Positions 53,839 through 63,200 of a DNA stretch of 64,000 bases are shown one piece after another (position 1 is the first letter of the stretch; each line of letters starts with the position of its first letter). The DNA is taken from positions 992,001-1,056,000 of the forward strand of contig NZ_BLJF01000001.1 in assembly GCF_009932335.1 (NCBI RefSeq). Direction: 5' to 3'. Below the pieces are notes generated by a model. It worked only from the letters and a program-made list of their open reading frames with translations. It made no database searches and was not told where the DNA came from. The translations under genes were made by a program, and so were the position numbers. The stretch comes from Pseudomonas asiatica. GTDB taxonomy: Bacteria > Pseudomonadota > Gammaproteobacteria > Pseudomonadales > Pseudomonadaceae.

Positions 53839-54177
53839 TTATTCTGCTTGGATACGCTCCCACTCTCGGTCGTACTGTTCGGACTCGTTGATGCAATCTT
53901 CGCAAAGAACGCTGCCGTAATAACCTTCTTGTTCCAGCGCTGCCGCCAGTTTCTTGCCCTCAAGAAGCACATTGCAGTCGTTGTGGTGACCGCCTGGATT
54001 TGTAACCCCTGCACACTCTTGGGTCAGGTGTGGTCGAAGCACGGCCTGTTGACGTGCGGTGAGGTTATCGAATCCTTGGTCCACGGCTAGCTGGGCAATC
54101 CCTTTCACCATGGCATCGAATTCGTCAAGGCTGCCGTTGCTGAGGCGCTGCCGCAGAACATCTACTTCGTCACTCAT
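53839..54177 (-). CDS. Prophage protein with Cys/His cluster, unknown function
   Basis: A 112-residue acidic protein. The first half is helical (VDVLRQRLSNGSLDEFDAMVKGIAQLAVDQGFDNLTARQQAVLRPHL) and the second half carries a possible zinc site (C-x8-H-x3-C and CEDC). It lies at the right edge of the prophage with its own terminator. A strong AGGAGG-like site precedes the ATG (plus-strand CTACCTCCTAGG). I do not recognise the function. Confidence 0.6.
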   Translation of the reverse strand: MSDEVDVLRQRLSNGSLDEFDAMVKGIAQLAVDQGFDNLTARQQAVLRPHLTQECAGVTNPGGHHNDCNVLLEGKKLAAALEQEGYYGSVLCEDCINESEQYDREWERIQAE

Positions 54178-54269
54178 TGCTACCTCCTAGGTTCATGGTC
54201 CATATGAGGCATTACGATATCATTCGCTGACGGGTATAGGGGGAGAGTTAGAGCGGTAGTCGCTGCTGA

Positions 54270-54287
54270 TGGTACAAAAATGGTACA
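54270..54287. other. Candidate integrase arm sites, right end
   Basis: The direct repeat TGGTACA occurs at 54270-54276 and 54281-54287, about 85 bp inside attR. Its reverse complement TGTACCA occurs twice near int. A third copy at 54445 lies in host DNA, so chance cannot be ruled out. Confidence 0.35.
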
Positions 54288-54329
54288 GCCTGCAAAGCTG
54301 ATCTCTGGAGGTCGCGTAGAAAGCGGCGT

Positions 54330-54428
54330 TCAGGAAACACCAGCCCAATCCATCATCGGTGCAACGCTGAAGCGACGGGAAGGCTCAGGGCGCGTGGTTG
54401 CTGGGTTAGAGCCTGGGTTTTTGGTCAT
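54330..54428 (-). pseudogene. Displaced 5' end of host dusA at attR
   Basis: A 32-codon open frame from ATG 54428 begins MTKNPGSNPATTRPEPSRRF and continues SVAPMMDW before running into phage sequence and a stop at 54330. From TTRPEPSRRFSVAPMMDW it is identical to the intact dusA at 16294-17304. The leader differs. It is the original host start of dusA, cut off by prophage integration. Excision would rejoin it to the rest of the gene. Confidence 0.9.
54349..54399. other. attR, right prophage attachment site
   Basis: A 51-bp segment matches attL at 47 of 51 positions, with the 17-bp perfect core at 54358-54374. The four mismatches are spread out and nearly all are synonymous in dusA, as expected for an att site that must preserve the protein. 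Confidence 0.88.
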
Positions 54429-54630
54429 ATCGTTCAACGTGTCTTGTACCAAATTCAGCAGTTTCGAAGGTGTTTGTAGCAATCCGGTTGCGCGCCCTGG
54501 CAAAAGTCGACGGCAAGTGCTCGGTGATAGCCAGGGCAGGCAGCTAGTTTACCAAGAGAGCCGGGCATCCGTCTGGACTCGATCTATGCGCGGCCCAGCA
54601 GCCTTCTCCCCAGATTAGCCACCAGCCAAC

Positions 54631-55500
54631 TTACTTGAGCGGCACGTAGATATCCGTTTGCCATTGCTCCAGCGGCGTTTCCGGATACACGCTCAAGTAG
54701 TGAAAGAACAACGGATGATCCCGCAGTTCCTCGTCGCTCGAAGGCAGCCAGTCCCGATAAAGCGGATAGATGGTTTCGCCAATGTAGTCAGGCGAGCCGG
54801 TATGCCGGATCACAGCGCAGCGGCCCGCCGGGATGATGCGTTCGTGTACGCCGAAATCGTTGGGCTGCACGGCTTCGCATATCTCGCCACACACGGCGAA
54901 GCGAAAGGCGTGCGCCGGGGTGGTGTCGGGGTTGTCGTAGGGGATGCCGAAGGTTCGGCTGCTGGCCACCGATGACTGGCGGCTCTGAATGCGCCATTGG
55001 CGAAAACGCGCAACGCTTTCACTGACCAGGCCGGGCGCCCCTTGGTGTTCGAGCGCGGCCACATGGGTTTCGGCGAAATCCACGATGCGGATCTGCATGG
55101 TGATACTCCTTGAAAGATGAGGAACAACGAAAACCGCACTCCAGGCCTGCCAGTTCGGGGCCTTGGCGAATACGCTCGGTGCCACGCCAAAAGCACGCTT
55201 GAAGGCCCTGGAAAAGGCTTCGGGGCTTTCGAAGCCGGCGCCGAAAGCTGCTTCCAGCACGGAGATGGCAGGCGAGGCAACCAGTTGGTGCGCCGCGCGT
55301 CGAAGCCTCATCAGTTGCACATACCGTGAAACCGAAACGCCCATGTATGCCGTGAACTGCCGATGGAAATGAAATGCCGAGAAGTGCGCGACGCGGCTCA
55401 GGGCATTTACCGACAGGTCACCTTCGAGGTGGCTGTCGATGTAGGCAAGCACGGCTTCGAACCGTTTCGCGTAAGTCGCTTTGTGCTGTGAATCAGTCAA
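54631..55500 (-). CDS. AraC family regulator with GyrI-like ligand domain
   Basis: A 289-residue transcription factor. The N-terminal AraC DNA-binding domain has two HTHs: LSVNALSRVAHFSAFHFHRQFTAYMGVSVSRYVQLMRLRRA and ISVLEAAFGAGFESPEAFSRAFKRAFGVAPS. The C-terminal GyrI/SoxS-like small-molecule domain (about 140-289) starts with MQIRIVDFAETHVAALEHQGAP. This domain order is that of Rob/MarA-type multidrug-sensing regulators, so response to an organic ligand is inferred. The 202 bp between it and the dusA remnant hold the original dusA promoter region and no gene. Confidence 0.88.
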   Translation of the reverse strand: MTDSQHKATYAKRFEAVLAYIDSHLEGDLSVNALSRVAHFSAFHFHRQFTAYMGVSVSRYVQLMRLRRAAHQLVASPAISVLEAAFGAGFESPEAFSRAFKRAFGVAPSVFAKAPNWQAWSAVFVVPHLSRSITMQIRIVDFAETHVAALEHQGAPGLVSESVARFRQWRIQSRQSSVASSRTFGIPYDNPDTTPAHAFRFAVCGEICEAVQPNDFGVHERIIPAGRCAVIRHTGSPDYIGETIYPLYRDWLPSSDEELRDHPLFFHYLSVYPETPLEQWQTDIYVPLK

Positions 55501-55659
55501 CGAACGGAATCTCCGGGAGGTGCGGTGAGCGCTAGCATCCGTTGTTCAGTCATGCAGGCGCCTAGCCGGGATTGCTGTATCGGGGATTGTCTTGACCGTG
55601 CCGTGGATGGCACCGGTGCTTTCGGTGTTCGCAGGGGAGGGCAGCAGGGTGAGTGCGGT

Positions 55660-55693
55660 CGCTGGCGCTTCCGTGCAAGGGGAAGCGCCAGCG
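55660..55693. other. Strong intergenic hairpin
   Basis: A perfect 13-bp inverted repeat CGCTGGCGCTTCC / GGAAGCGCCAGCG has an 8-nt loop in the 405-bp divergent gap between the AraC gene and the hydroxylase gene (55501-55905). It has no T-run, so it is not a typical terminator. I see no gene in the gap. Confidence 0.6.
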
Positions 55694-55856
55694 TAACCGG
55701 GCCGGCATGATCGGTCGACTGGGCGAAGCGGGTCGTTCACGCTGATCAATGAACTCCGAGCATCGCCAGCGCACTTCGCCGCCACTTTCACTGCGGCAGT
55801 GCCTGCAGGCGGGAGCTGGTGAGGCAGCACCAGGCCATGCATAAAACCACTGGAGT

Positions 55857-55875
55857 AAATTAATCTGATTTACAA
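55857..55875. promoter_or_regulatory. AT-rich palindrome upstream of hydroxylase gene
   Basis: GTAAAT-N7-ATTTAC lies 31 bp before the GTG start at 55906 in an AT-rich patch. It could be a repressor site or overlap the promoter. The binding protein is unknown. Confidence 0.35.
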
Positions 55876-55905
55876 TTGCGTCCCTTTTGCCGAGGCTGAC
55901 GTTTC

Positions 55906-56943
55906 GTGGATGCCCTGTCGCTTGTCTTTGAGCACCTGACCGAGTGGGTAATTACGCCCGTTACCGACCAGTTTCTCGGCATTTTCAATATGAACGGCCG
56001 TTTCGGGGCCTTGTTCCTTTGCATCTCCTATGGCGCAGCCTACGGTCTGTTCCGTTTCAGGAAGCGGCGCGGCCTGAGCGACGCCCAGTCGTTCTGGCTA
56101 TTCATCGGCGGCGCCCGGGTACATCTGCATCCCTCGGCGCTGCTGGACTACCGCTACTACTTCGTGCGGGCCATCCTCAAGGTTGCACTGGTGCTGCCCG
56201 TCGTCCAACTGGTCGACCCCTACATCCTGCGCTCCGGCGATTACCTGGCCTTTTTCAGCAACCTCTGGGGCGCGCGCCCGCGCCTGGGCGAAAACCTCGC
56301 ACTGTCTTTGCTCTACGGGTTGGGGGTGTTCCTGCTCAAGGACTTCATCCATTACTGGGCGCACCGGGCCTTTCACTCCCGCTGGCTCTGGGCCTTTCAC
56401 AAGGTCCACCATTCGGCGCCCGTGCTGGTACCGGCGACGGCGAGCCGGGTGCATTTCGTGGAAAAGATCGTCGAGAAACTGAGCACCGGCATTGGCATCG
56501 GCTTCTACGCCGGATGCTTCTGGTACCTTTGCGGCGGTGAAGTCAGCCGCTACACCCTGTTCGGCGTGACCTACCTGGTGTTCATCTTCAACAGCCTGGC
56601 GGCCAACCTGCGGCATAGCCATGTCTGGCTGTCGTTCGGCCCGCAGCTGGAACATGTGTTGAACAGCCCGGCCCAGCACCAGATCCATCACAGTGATGCC
56701 CCGCGCCATTTCAACCGGAACTTCGGCACCAACCTGTCCCTCTGGGACTGGATGTTCGGCACGCTCTATGTCACTACACCAACGCCCGAAAACATCCGCT
56801 TCGGCACCGGTGAGCAGGACCACCAGCGTTACCTGACGGTCTATAGCCTGATCGTCACGCCCTTTGTCGAAACCGGCCGTAAGGTCCTGATGAAATGCCA
56901 GCGCATGGCTGTGCTCGGCGCGTCTGGCAGGGCCGGCCGTTAG
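55906..56943 (+). CDS. Fatty acid hydroxylase / sterol desaturase family membrane protein
   Basis: A 345-residue integral membrane di-iron oxygenase. Histidine clusters of the family are present in order: HYWAHRAFHSRWLWAFHKVHHS (HxxxH and HxxHH) near residue 155, then the LRHSHVWLSFG and HQIHHSDAPRHFNRNFG motifs near 240-265. Five or so membrane segments are seen. It would hydroxylate or desaturate a lipid. The substrate is not evident. The GTG start at 55906 is used, as no nearer ATG fits. It is convergent with puuE by 4 nt. Confidence 0.88.
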   Translation: MDALSLVFEHLTEWVITPVTDQFLGIFNMNGRFGALFLCISYGAAYGLFRFRKRRGLSDAQSFWLFIGGARVHLHPSALLDYRYYFVRAILKVALVLPVVQLVDPYILRSGDYLAFFSNLWGARPRLGENLALSLLYGLGVFLLKDFIHYWAHRAFHSRWLWAFHKVHHSAPVLVPATASRVHFVEKIVEKLSTGIGIGFYAGCFWYLCGGEVSRYTLFGVTYLVFIFNSLAANLRHSHVWLSFGPQLEHVLNSPAQHQIHHSDAPRHFNRNFGTNLSLWDWMFGTLYVTTPTPENIRFGTGEQDHQRYLTVYSLIVTPFVETGRKVLMKCQRMAVLGASGRAGR

Positions 56944-57869
56944 CTGATCCCGCGTTTGTTGCGAACCAGCGACCGCTCAGGCGGGTACTGGGCTATCCAG
57001 TGCCTGGCAATCTCTTCTCGCCGGCAGATCCACACCTCGTTGTGGCCCTGCACGTAATCGAGAAAGCGCGCCAGCGCCATCGCACGACCAGGATGGCCAC
57101 TGATCCGCCCATGCAGGCCCACGCTCATCATCTTCGGGTGGTGCGCGCCCTCCTGCCACAACAGGTCGAAAGCATCCTTCAGCAGCCGGAAGAAGTCTTC
57201 ACCGCAGGCGAAGCCATTGGGCAGCAGATAGCGGGCGTCGTTGTTGACCAGTGTGTACGGAATCACCAGGTGGGCGGGCGAGCCTGGGAGCCAGTAGGGC
57301 AGATCATCGTTGTAGGCATCCGAGCTATAGAGAAACCCACCTTCCTCACGCAACAGGCGGCGGGTGTTCTGGCTGACCCTGCCTGTATACCAACCTACGG
57401 GGCGTTTACCGCAGATCTGCTCGATCACGTCGATGGTGAGGCGGATATGGCGCCGCTCCTGGTCTTCAGGCATGTCGCGATAGTCCAGCCAACGGTAGCC
57501 ATGCCCGGCAATCTCATGTCCGGCAGCGCAGAGCGCATGGCCAACCGCCGGGGTCAGTTCCAGTGCTCGGCCAACGGCAAAGGCGGTCAGCGGCAGGCCC
57601 CTGGCGCCGAACAGCTCCAGAATGCGCCACACACCTGCGCGCGATCCGTATTCGTACATGCCCTCGACGCTCAGGTCCGGCTCCCCCACACGCGGCGGGC
57701 GGCCCGGTAGCTCATGAAGCCAGGCCTCTGACTGTGCGTCGCCATTGAGCATGCATGACTCCGCGCCCTCTTCGATGTTGAGTACGAACTGGACCGCGAC
57801 GCGCGCCCCACCGGGCCATCGCGGGTGGGGTGGGTTGCCGCCATAACCGATCAGGTTGCGAGCCGACAT
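56940..57869 (-). CDS. Polysaccharide deacetylase family, PuuE-like allantoinase
   Basis: This 309-residue protein has the NodB-like fold of the PuuE type: IGYGGNPPHPRWPGGARVAVQFVLNIEEGAE at the start, EYGSRAGVWRILELFGARGLPLTAFAVGRALE, AAGHEIAGHGYRWLDY, and VGWYTGRVSQNTRRLLREEGGFLYSSDAYNDDLPYW. PuuE converts allantoin to allantoate without metal, but ureide pathway genes are absent nearby, so the substrate may differ. Its start ATG 57869 shares a base with the upstream stop (TGATG). Confidence 0.85.
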   Translation of the reverse strand: MSARNLIGYGGNPPHPRWPGGARVAVQFVLNIEEGAESCMLNGDAQSEAWLHELPGRPPRVGEPDLSVEGMYEYGSRAGVWRILELFGARGLPLTAFAVGRALELTPAVGHALCAAGHEIAGHGYRWLDYRDMPEDQERRHIRLTIDVIEQICGKRPVGWYTGRVSQNTRRLLREEGGFLYSSDAYNDDLPYWLPGSPAHLVIPYTLVNNDARYLLPNGFACGEDFFRLLKDAFDLLWQEGAHHPKMMSVGLHGRISGHPGRAMALARFLDYVQGHNEVWICRREEIARHWIAQYPPERSLVRNKRGIS

Positions 57870-58741
57870 CAGCCCAGCTCGAAGGTCGTGACGGCGAACA
57901 CACGTTCGTGTGCGATCGCCGGAGGAGGGCCCAGATACATGCGTGCGCAGCCGAAAACCTCGATCATGCCCTGTTGGCGCACAAGCGCCATGGCGGCGGG
58001 GTTATTCTCGGGGGCATCCAGAAACAGCGGGCAACCTTGCGCAAATTCTGCCAGGCGCGCGTATAGGGCATTGGCTGCCAGGTCGTCATCGGCGAACAAG
58101 GGGCCGATCTTGTAGCCTTCCCGGCAGCGCCTTGCCACGCCATAGCCGCTAAGCCTGCCCTCGCGGCGGCAACCCACGGCGAGTGCATCGGCCTGGGCTA
58201 TCCACCCGCTCAGAAAGGCTGCGCGCGCGGCAGGGAAGCAGGTGCGGTCGTAATCGACTACCTCATCGAACGGGAAGGTAGCCAACGGGACGATGTCCTG
58301 GTTGGCTACCTGCGAGCTCGCCGGGCATCCGGTGGCCTTGGCACGAAAACGCATGTTGCGATGGGAGAAGACGAACCCACCCTTGGCGTAGTAGTCCTGC
58401 ATTGCGAACACGCCATCCATGCCAATGCTCGCGCCTGGGCGCAGGCGGGCGAGGAGTCGCTCGCGGCGTGCGTGCCAGAGGGTATTGCCCAGGCCTTGAC
58501 CGCGATACTCAGGCCGGACGATGAAAAAACCCATGAAACCGAATTCGCCGTTGTAGGAAGTGATTGCACCGCCACCAATCAATTCGCCGCCCCGGGACGC
58601 TGCAATGAAGGCGGCAGGGTCCGTGGCCCAGAACAGCTCGGCATCGTGAACGCCGGGATTCCAACCCTCACGGGCAGCCCAATCGACGAGCTCGTCCAGT
58701 TCGGGACGGGTCATGTTGCGTATGACCAGCTGATTCGACAC
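57869..58741 (-). CDS. GNAT family N-acetyltransferase (two-domain)
   Basis: A 290-residue acyltransferase. The N-terminal GNAT domain has the acetyl-CoA loop FFIVRPEYRGQGLGNTLW (near residue 75) and VFAMQDYYAKGGFVFSHRNMRF. A second C-terminal GNAT-like domain (about 165-285) includes LSGYGVARRCREGYKIGPLFADD, typical of the YitI type. It is translationally coupled to the deacetylase, suggesting a joint pathway such as processing of an N-acyl compound. It is the promoter-proximal gene of the pair. Confidence 0.85.
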   Translation of the reverse strand: MSNQLVIRNMTRPELDELVDWAAREGWNPGVHDAELFWATDPAAFIAASRGGELIGGGAITSYNGEFGFMGFFIVRPEYRGQGLGNTLWHARRERLLARLRPGASIGMDGVFAMQDYYAKGGFVFSHRNMRFRAKATGCPASSQVANQDIVPLATFPFDEVVDYDRTCFPAARAAFLSGWIAQADALAVGCRREGRLSGYGVARRCREGYKIGPLFADDDLAANALYARLAEFAQGCPLFLDAPENNPAAMALVRQQGMIEVFGCARMYLGPPPAIAHERVFAVTTFELG

Positions 58742-59035
58742 CGCGAAGTTCCCCCAGTCGCTAACAGGGCGGATGGTTCATCGCTACTCTGAACCCTTTG
58801 GGTATAGCTTCAACACGAGTATTGATCCAGGCCGTTACGACGCCTGCAGAACAGGCTCGTCGCCATTGAATGGTCCTGAGTGCCAGGGGTAGCTGTCGAC
58901 CGATGCGGGTAAAAATCCTCAACCTATACTGACGCTTGAAAAGCGCCCGATATACGCATTGCAGGCCCTCCTTGCAGGGCAAGCGCATTGCCGTGAATTG
59001 CTCCAGCCCTGCCACTTTTAGGTGAGTCGTTGATC

Positions 59036-59896
59036 ATGGATGAAGTCACTACCATGCCCGCGGATGATGTACCTGAACTTCAACCTGTGGTGCAGCGCAA
59101 GCTCGGACGCTGTCTGTTGCGTTTGCAACAATACGAACAGCTGCTGAAAGTCATAGTCGCGCATGCTGAGTTGAGCGGCCCTGTGGATCGGCTGCATGCC
59201 ATCCGTGAGCAGAAGATCGCACGTACCAAGAAAAAAACCATGGGCATGTTGGTCAGGATGCTGACCGAAAGCTTTCTGATCCAGTCCCCAAAAAATGAGG
59301 AGTCACAGACGGACGCCGATGCTTGTGACCAGATCGGGTTCAGCTATCGAAACCAGTTGGAAATGCCAGTCGAGCATTATGAGGCAACGAAGGTGGTTAC
59401 CAAGGCGTTGGTCGACCTGCGTAACAAGCTGGTTCACCACTTCATTGAGCATTTCGATCTCTGGTCAGAGTCAGGCTGCCAGGCTGCGGATGGTTATCTG
59501 GAGGAAAGCTACCAGACCATCAATCGGCATTGTTTGAACCTGCAATGTTGGGCCAGAACCATGGTTGAGGCACAAGTTAAAATGGCTTCGTTTATACAGA
59601 GCCAGGTATTTGAAGATGCGCTCGACGGCATACGGGAGGACGGCTCGGTCGATTGGCCTGGCAGTGGGATCTGCTCCTGTTTACGTGAGGCAGAAGCCAA
59701 GCTTGCCGAAGGTGGCTGGACTCGACTGGAAGCAGCGATCCGCTGGATTAGTGATACCTATCCGGAGCAGTCGCCCAAGCGCTACGGTTGCAATCGCTGG
59801 AGGCATGTCCTGCACGAATCACGACAGTTCGAAATACGAAAATCCCAAGCTGATAATGAACGGACTTCCGTTTGGTATCGCAGCAAGGTCAGTTGA
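59036..59896 (+). CDS. Protein with C-terminal OST-HTH/LOTUS-like domain
   Basis: A 286-residue protein. The N-terminal two thirds are helical and hydrophilic (VQRKLGRCLLRLQQYEQLLKVIVAHAEL, then VRDLRNKLVHHF-like LVDLRNKLVHHFIEHF, which resembles a HEPN-like RN-x4-H pattern: RNKLVHH at about residues 129-135). The C-terminus (about 225-275) reads GWTRLEAAIRWISDTYPEQS and then YGCNRWRHVL and FEIRKS, which fits the RNA-binding OST-HTH/LOTUS fold. HEPN and LOTUS together would suggest RNA binding or cleavage, but both calls come from motifs by eye. The 294 bp before it (58742-59035) hold no gene that I can support. Confidence 0.65.
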   Translation: MDEVTTMPADDVPELQPVVQRKLGRCLLRLQQYEQLLKVIVAHAELSGPVDRLHAIREQKIARTKKKTMGMLVRMLTESFLIQSPKNEESQTDADACDQIGFSYRNQLEMPVEHYEATKVVTKALVDLRNKLVHHFIEHFDLWSESGCQAADGYLEESYQTINRHCLNLQCWARTMVEAQVKMASFIQSQVFEDALDGIREDGSVDWPGSGICSCLREAEAKLAEGGWTRLEAAIRWISDTYPEQSPKRYGCNRWRHVLHESRQFEIRKSQADNERTSVWYRSKVS

Positions 59897-60266
59897 AAGG
59901 GCAGCTGGACCGTCACTCTATTTGTCGGCGCTTAGGGAGACTGCTTCTGTTCGTTAGTTACCCTCCGCCAAGAGCCGCTCTGGGGCGAAAGCGGTCATCC
60001 ACGACCGGCAGCTATCGACCCGAAGCGGTCGGTCGCGGAGGGCGGCTATCGGCCAGAAGCGGCGACCCACGTTGGCGAAGCTGAATTCAAATGACCGGAA
60101 TGCGATTCAGCTTGTCGGGCAACTAATTCATACCGCTCGGACGAAACAGTTTTTGACAATTTTTTGCAGGTCTTCTGGCTCATAGCTATTAGCGGAGCAA
60201 AAAAGATTCGAGGACGCAAATTCCGAAGGTCTGGGCTTCTCTTAAGAGTTTTGCGATCATCTGCTC
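59897..60266. other. Non-coding gap with imperfect repeats before the STAND-like gene
   Basis: This 370-bp stretch has no supported gene. Between 59975 and 60075 is a degenerate repeated motif (GAAGCGGTCGG, AGAAGCGGCGACC, GCAGCTATCGACC, GCGGCTATCGGCC) common in Pseudomonas intergenic DNA. From 60076 the GC content falls. A TTGACA at 60153-60158 could be a -35 box, but no good -10 box is spaced after it. Confidence 0.4.
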
Positions 60267-63200
60267 ATGGACGAACTGACATCAATTCTCTCTGCTTACG
60301 AGCAGGTGCAATCACGCAGAGCCCTCGGTGGTATTTATGCCTTAACTGGCTTTGACTACCAGCTACGCTGCTATCTGGCCGAGTTTGCAGAGTCTCTTGC
60401 TGGCGAAGGACAGGGGCTTGATGAGGCAGGCGGGCTATTTCTGGAAGCACTTTCAGATCTGGCTAAGCAAACCGAGGGGGGGCGCTTAGTCTGCATCCAA
60501 GTCAAGCGAACCTTAACGAAGGAGACTCTCAAGGATGCTGCAGCCGAGGTCGAGGCCATCGATTGCTTTCTTAGAAAACACCACCCAAGCTTGCGTGATC
60601 TGGTGAAATTCGAGCTCGTCGCGTCAAAAGGTGATGTCGCGTTGCAATGGAGAGAAATTCCGGAAAAACATGCAGCCCGTTCGATTATAGATACGCTTCT
60701 TCAAGAAGATCGGCTTTTGCCGCCACGCATCGAGCCCGACCCGTGGTGGAGAGCAATTGCCGCTGTATGGAAGCATTTGAAAGATCCCTACGGCTTCCTG
60801 CGCTTTGCGCTGGATCGTGCCTTGACTCGTGCGCCAACTGCTGCAGATGCACAGCGTATTCGTGACGATATTTGTGAGCGCTTCGCACAAGCTCGGCAGA
60901 TGCACGAGCGTTCTGGGCAACTTCTGACTTCGGCAGATTTTCAATGTGTCGTTCATCCCAGCCCCTCGCTGGAAATCGGGCGTGAAATCACCCTAGCGCG
61001 ACTGCGTGATCAGCAATACATGGCGCGCGCCCACCGCCTGGACGCTCTTTATGCCACGTTGCTCAAATGCAAGGATCTCAGTCAGCGCGACCTTAAGAGC
61101 GAGGCTCGCGTTTTTTGGTTGAGTGGTCGTTCCGGTGTCGGTAAGAGCGTGTTGCTACTCCAGACGGTTGAGCGACTTGTCGGGGAAGGCTGGCGGGTTT
61201 TATGGCTCAAAGGACAGGCCGAATTACTAGAGCCTGCCCTGCGTGCGATTATTGGTACGCCTAGCGAGTGGTGGCCGGATTTCATTGCTATCGATGATCT
61301 ATATGATCGCGACGCTCGTGAACGGCTTGATCTTGCACGTTTGGGCGAATTCATCGACGAGCGCGGTCACCAGGCATGGCCAATGATCCTGACTTGTGGC
61401 CCAGCTGAATTTGCTGAGTCTTTTAAAGAAGATTCTGCTTTCGGTGGTTTCGAAGTTCATCGCGAAACAGTGGAAACCATTGCCGCGAGCGAGGCTGCCG
61501 AGATCGAAGCTTGGTATTGCGTTCGCACCGGCCAAGTGCCGAACCGCGGCGCTGCTTTTTCTCAGGCTTCGAAAGATGATGAGGGTCTATTCGTCTCGCT
61601 GGCAGTGGAATTGGCGCACGGCGATCTACAAGCCTTCGCAAAACGCTTTGCAGAGCGGGTTCGCCTCAACGGTCTAGAAGAAGCGCTACGCCTGCCTCTG
61701 GCAATGAATCGGCTCTACCTGCGTGCACCTTACGACTGGCTGACCGAAGATGACCGCGAAAAGCTTGCCACCTTAAATGGCGAAGGCGATTTCAGTCTGT
61801 TAGACGCGGACAACGAGTCGCAAATCGTTCGCCTGACGCATCCACATCTGGCCGATGCCCTGTATCGCTCACTACGCAAGCCAGCTAATGCTGATGCCTT
61901 TACCAACGATTTGATAGCCATCTTCCGGCGTGCGCTTGCCGACCGTAATACAGGCTTGGTTTTGCAACTGTTGCGGGTATTTTCTGCACGCGGGGAAGCT
62001 CTGACGAGTGAACGGTTGAGTATTGTGGACCGCACTCGCTTGGGACGCGAGTGTGCCAAGTTATGGACAAACGAGCAGGCGCTGCTGGCACTTGATGCGG
62101 ACGGATCGGCGGAAGCCGCCACTAGTTGGGCTTGTTGGGCTGCGGCGATTCCCTGCATTGCCTCAGTTTTTGGAACAAATCTCCTCGACAATGCGCTGGC
62201 TCGCATGGAGTCAGCAAATAAGGTCTGGTCAGGTTGTTGGAGCCGTCTGGCCGGGAGCTACCCAAAGCACGACGAGCTTTTCGCTTGGGCTGCAGAGCAT
62301 TTGGCGGACCCACTGAAGATATCGCACCCTACATGGTCTTTAGATTGGGAGCACTGCCTAGAGCATGATTCCGGACGTAGCTCTGTATGGCATCACATGG
62401 GGCTGGTTTGGCTGCAAAAACACTTCCGCCGCACTGATTGGCATTTTGTCTGGAAGAAACTCCTACCTGATAGCTGCAGACCAGATTGGAAAGCCGATCC
62501 TGTATTGACTCTTGGCCTTCATCGTGTGCGTGAGGAAAATGACGGAGCCGATTGGGCTTATGTATTTGGCGACCTTTATGCCCTAGCGCAACATAGCAGG
62601 CCACAACTGGATGATCTGGCTTTTTTGGGAAGAGCTTGGCTGGTCGGGCGCGAAGACCGGGCCGAGTGGAGTTTTGTCTGGCGGGCTTTGCTGACGCAGG
62701 GTGAGTCACTGCCGCAAGACATGCCGCTCGGTGGGCTGTTGCGCCTTGGTAGGGAGTGGCTGGCCGGACGCGAAGACCGGGCCGATTGGACGTATGCTTG
62801 GCGGGCTTTGCTGGCGAAGGGTAAGTCGCTACCAGAAGACATGCCACTCGGTGGTCTGTTGCGCCTTGGTAGGGAATGGTTGGCTGGCCGGGAAGACCGG
62901 GCCGAGTGGGCGCATGTCTTTCAAGAGTTGCTGGCACAGGGTGAGTCACTGCCGCAAGACATGCCGCTCGATGAGCTGCTGCGCCTTGGTACGGAGTGGC
63001 TAGCCGGGCGCGAAGACCGAGCCGAGTGGGCGTATGTCTGGCGGGCTTTGCTGACGCAGGGTGAGTCACTGCCGCAAGACATGCCGCTCGGTGGGCTGTT
63101 GCGCCTTGGTAGGGAGTGGCTGGCCGGACGCGAAGACCGGGCCGATTGGGCGTATGCCTGGCGGGCTTTGCTGGCGAAGGGTAAGTCGCTACCAGAGGAC

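Noticed and set aside
54280..54618. Plus-strand open frame spanning attR
   Set aside because: It is antisense to the dusA remnant and crosses the phage-host junction, so it cannot be an ancestral gene.
55546..55842. Minus-strand frame of 98 codons in the AraC-hydroxylase gap
   Set aside because: The composition is Pro/Ala/Thr-rich without domain features, and it crosses the perfect 13-bp hairpin.
58761..59015. Minus-strand open frame of 84 codons before the LOTUS-like gene
   Set aside because: It has no recognisable motif, a weak start, and overlaps the probable promoter regions of two divergent genes.
60153..60158. TTGACA as a sigma-70 -35 box for the STAND-like gene
   Set aside because: No acceptable -10 element lies 16-18 bp downstream, so I list it only as a possibility in the gap entry.
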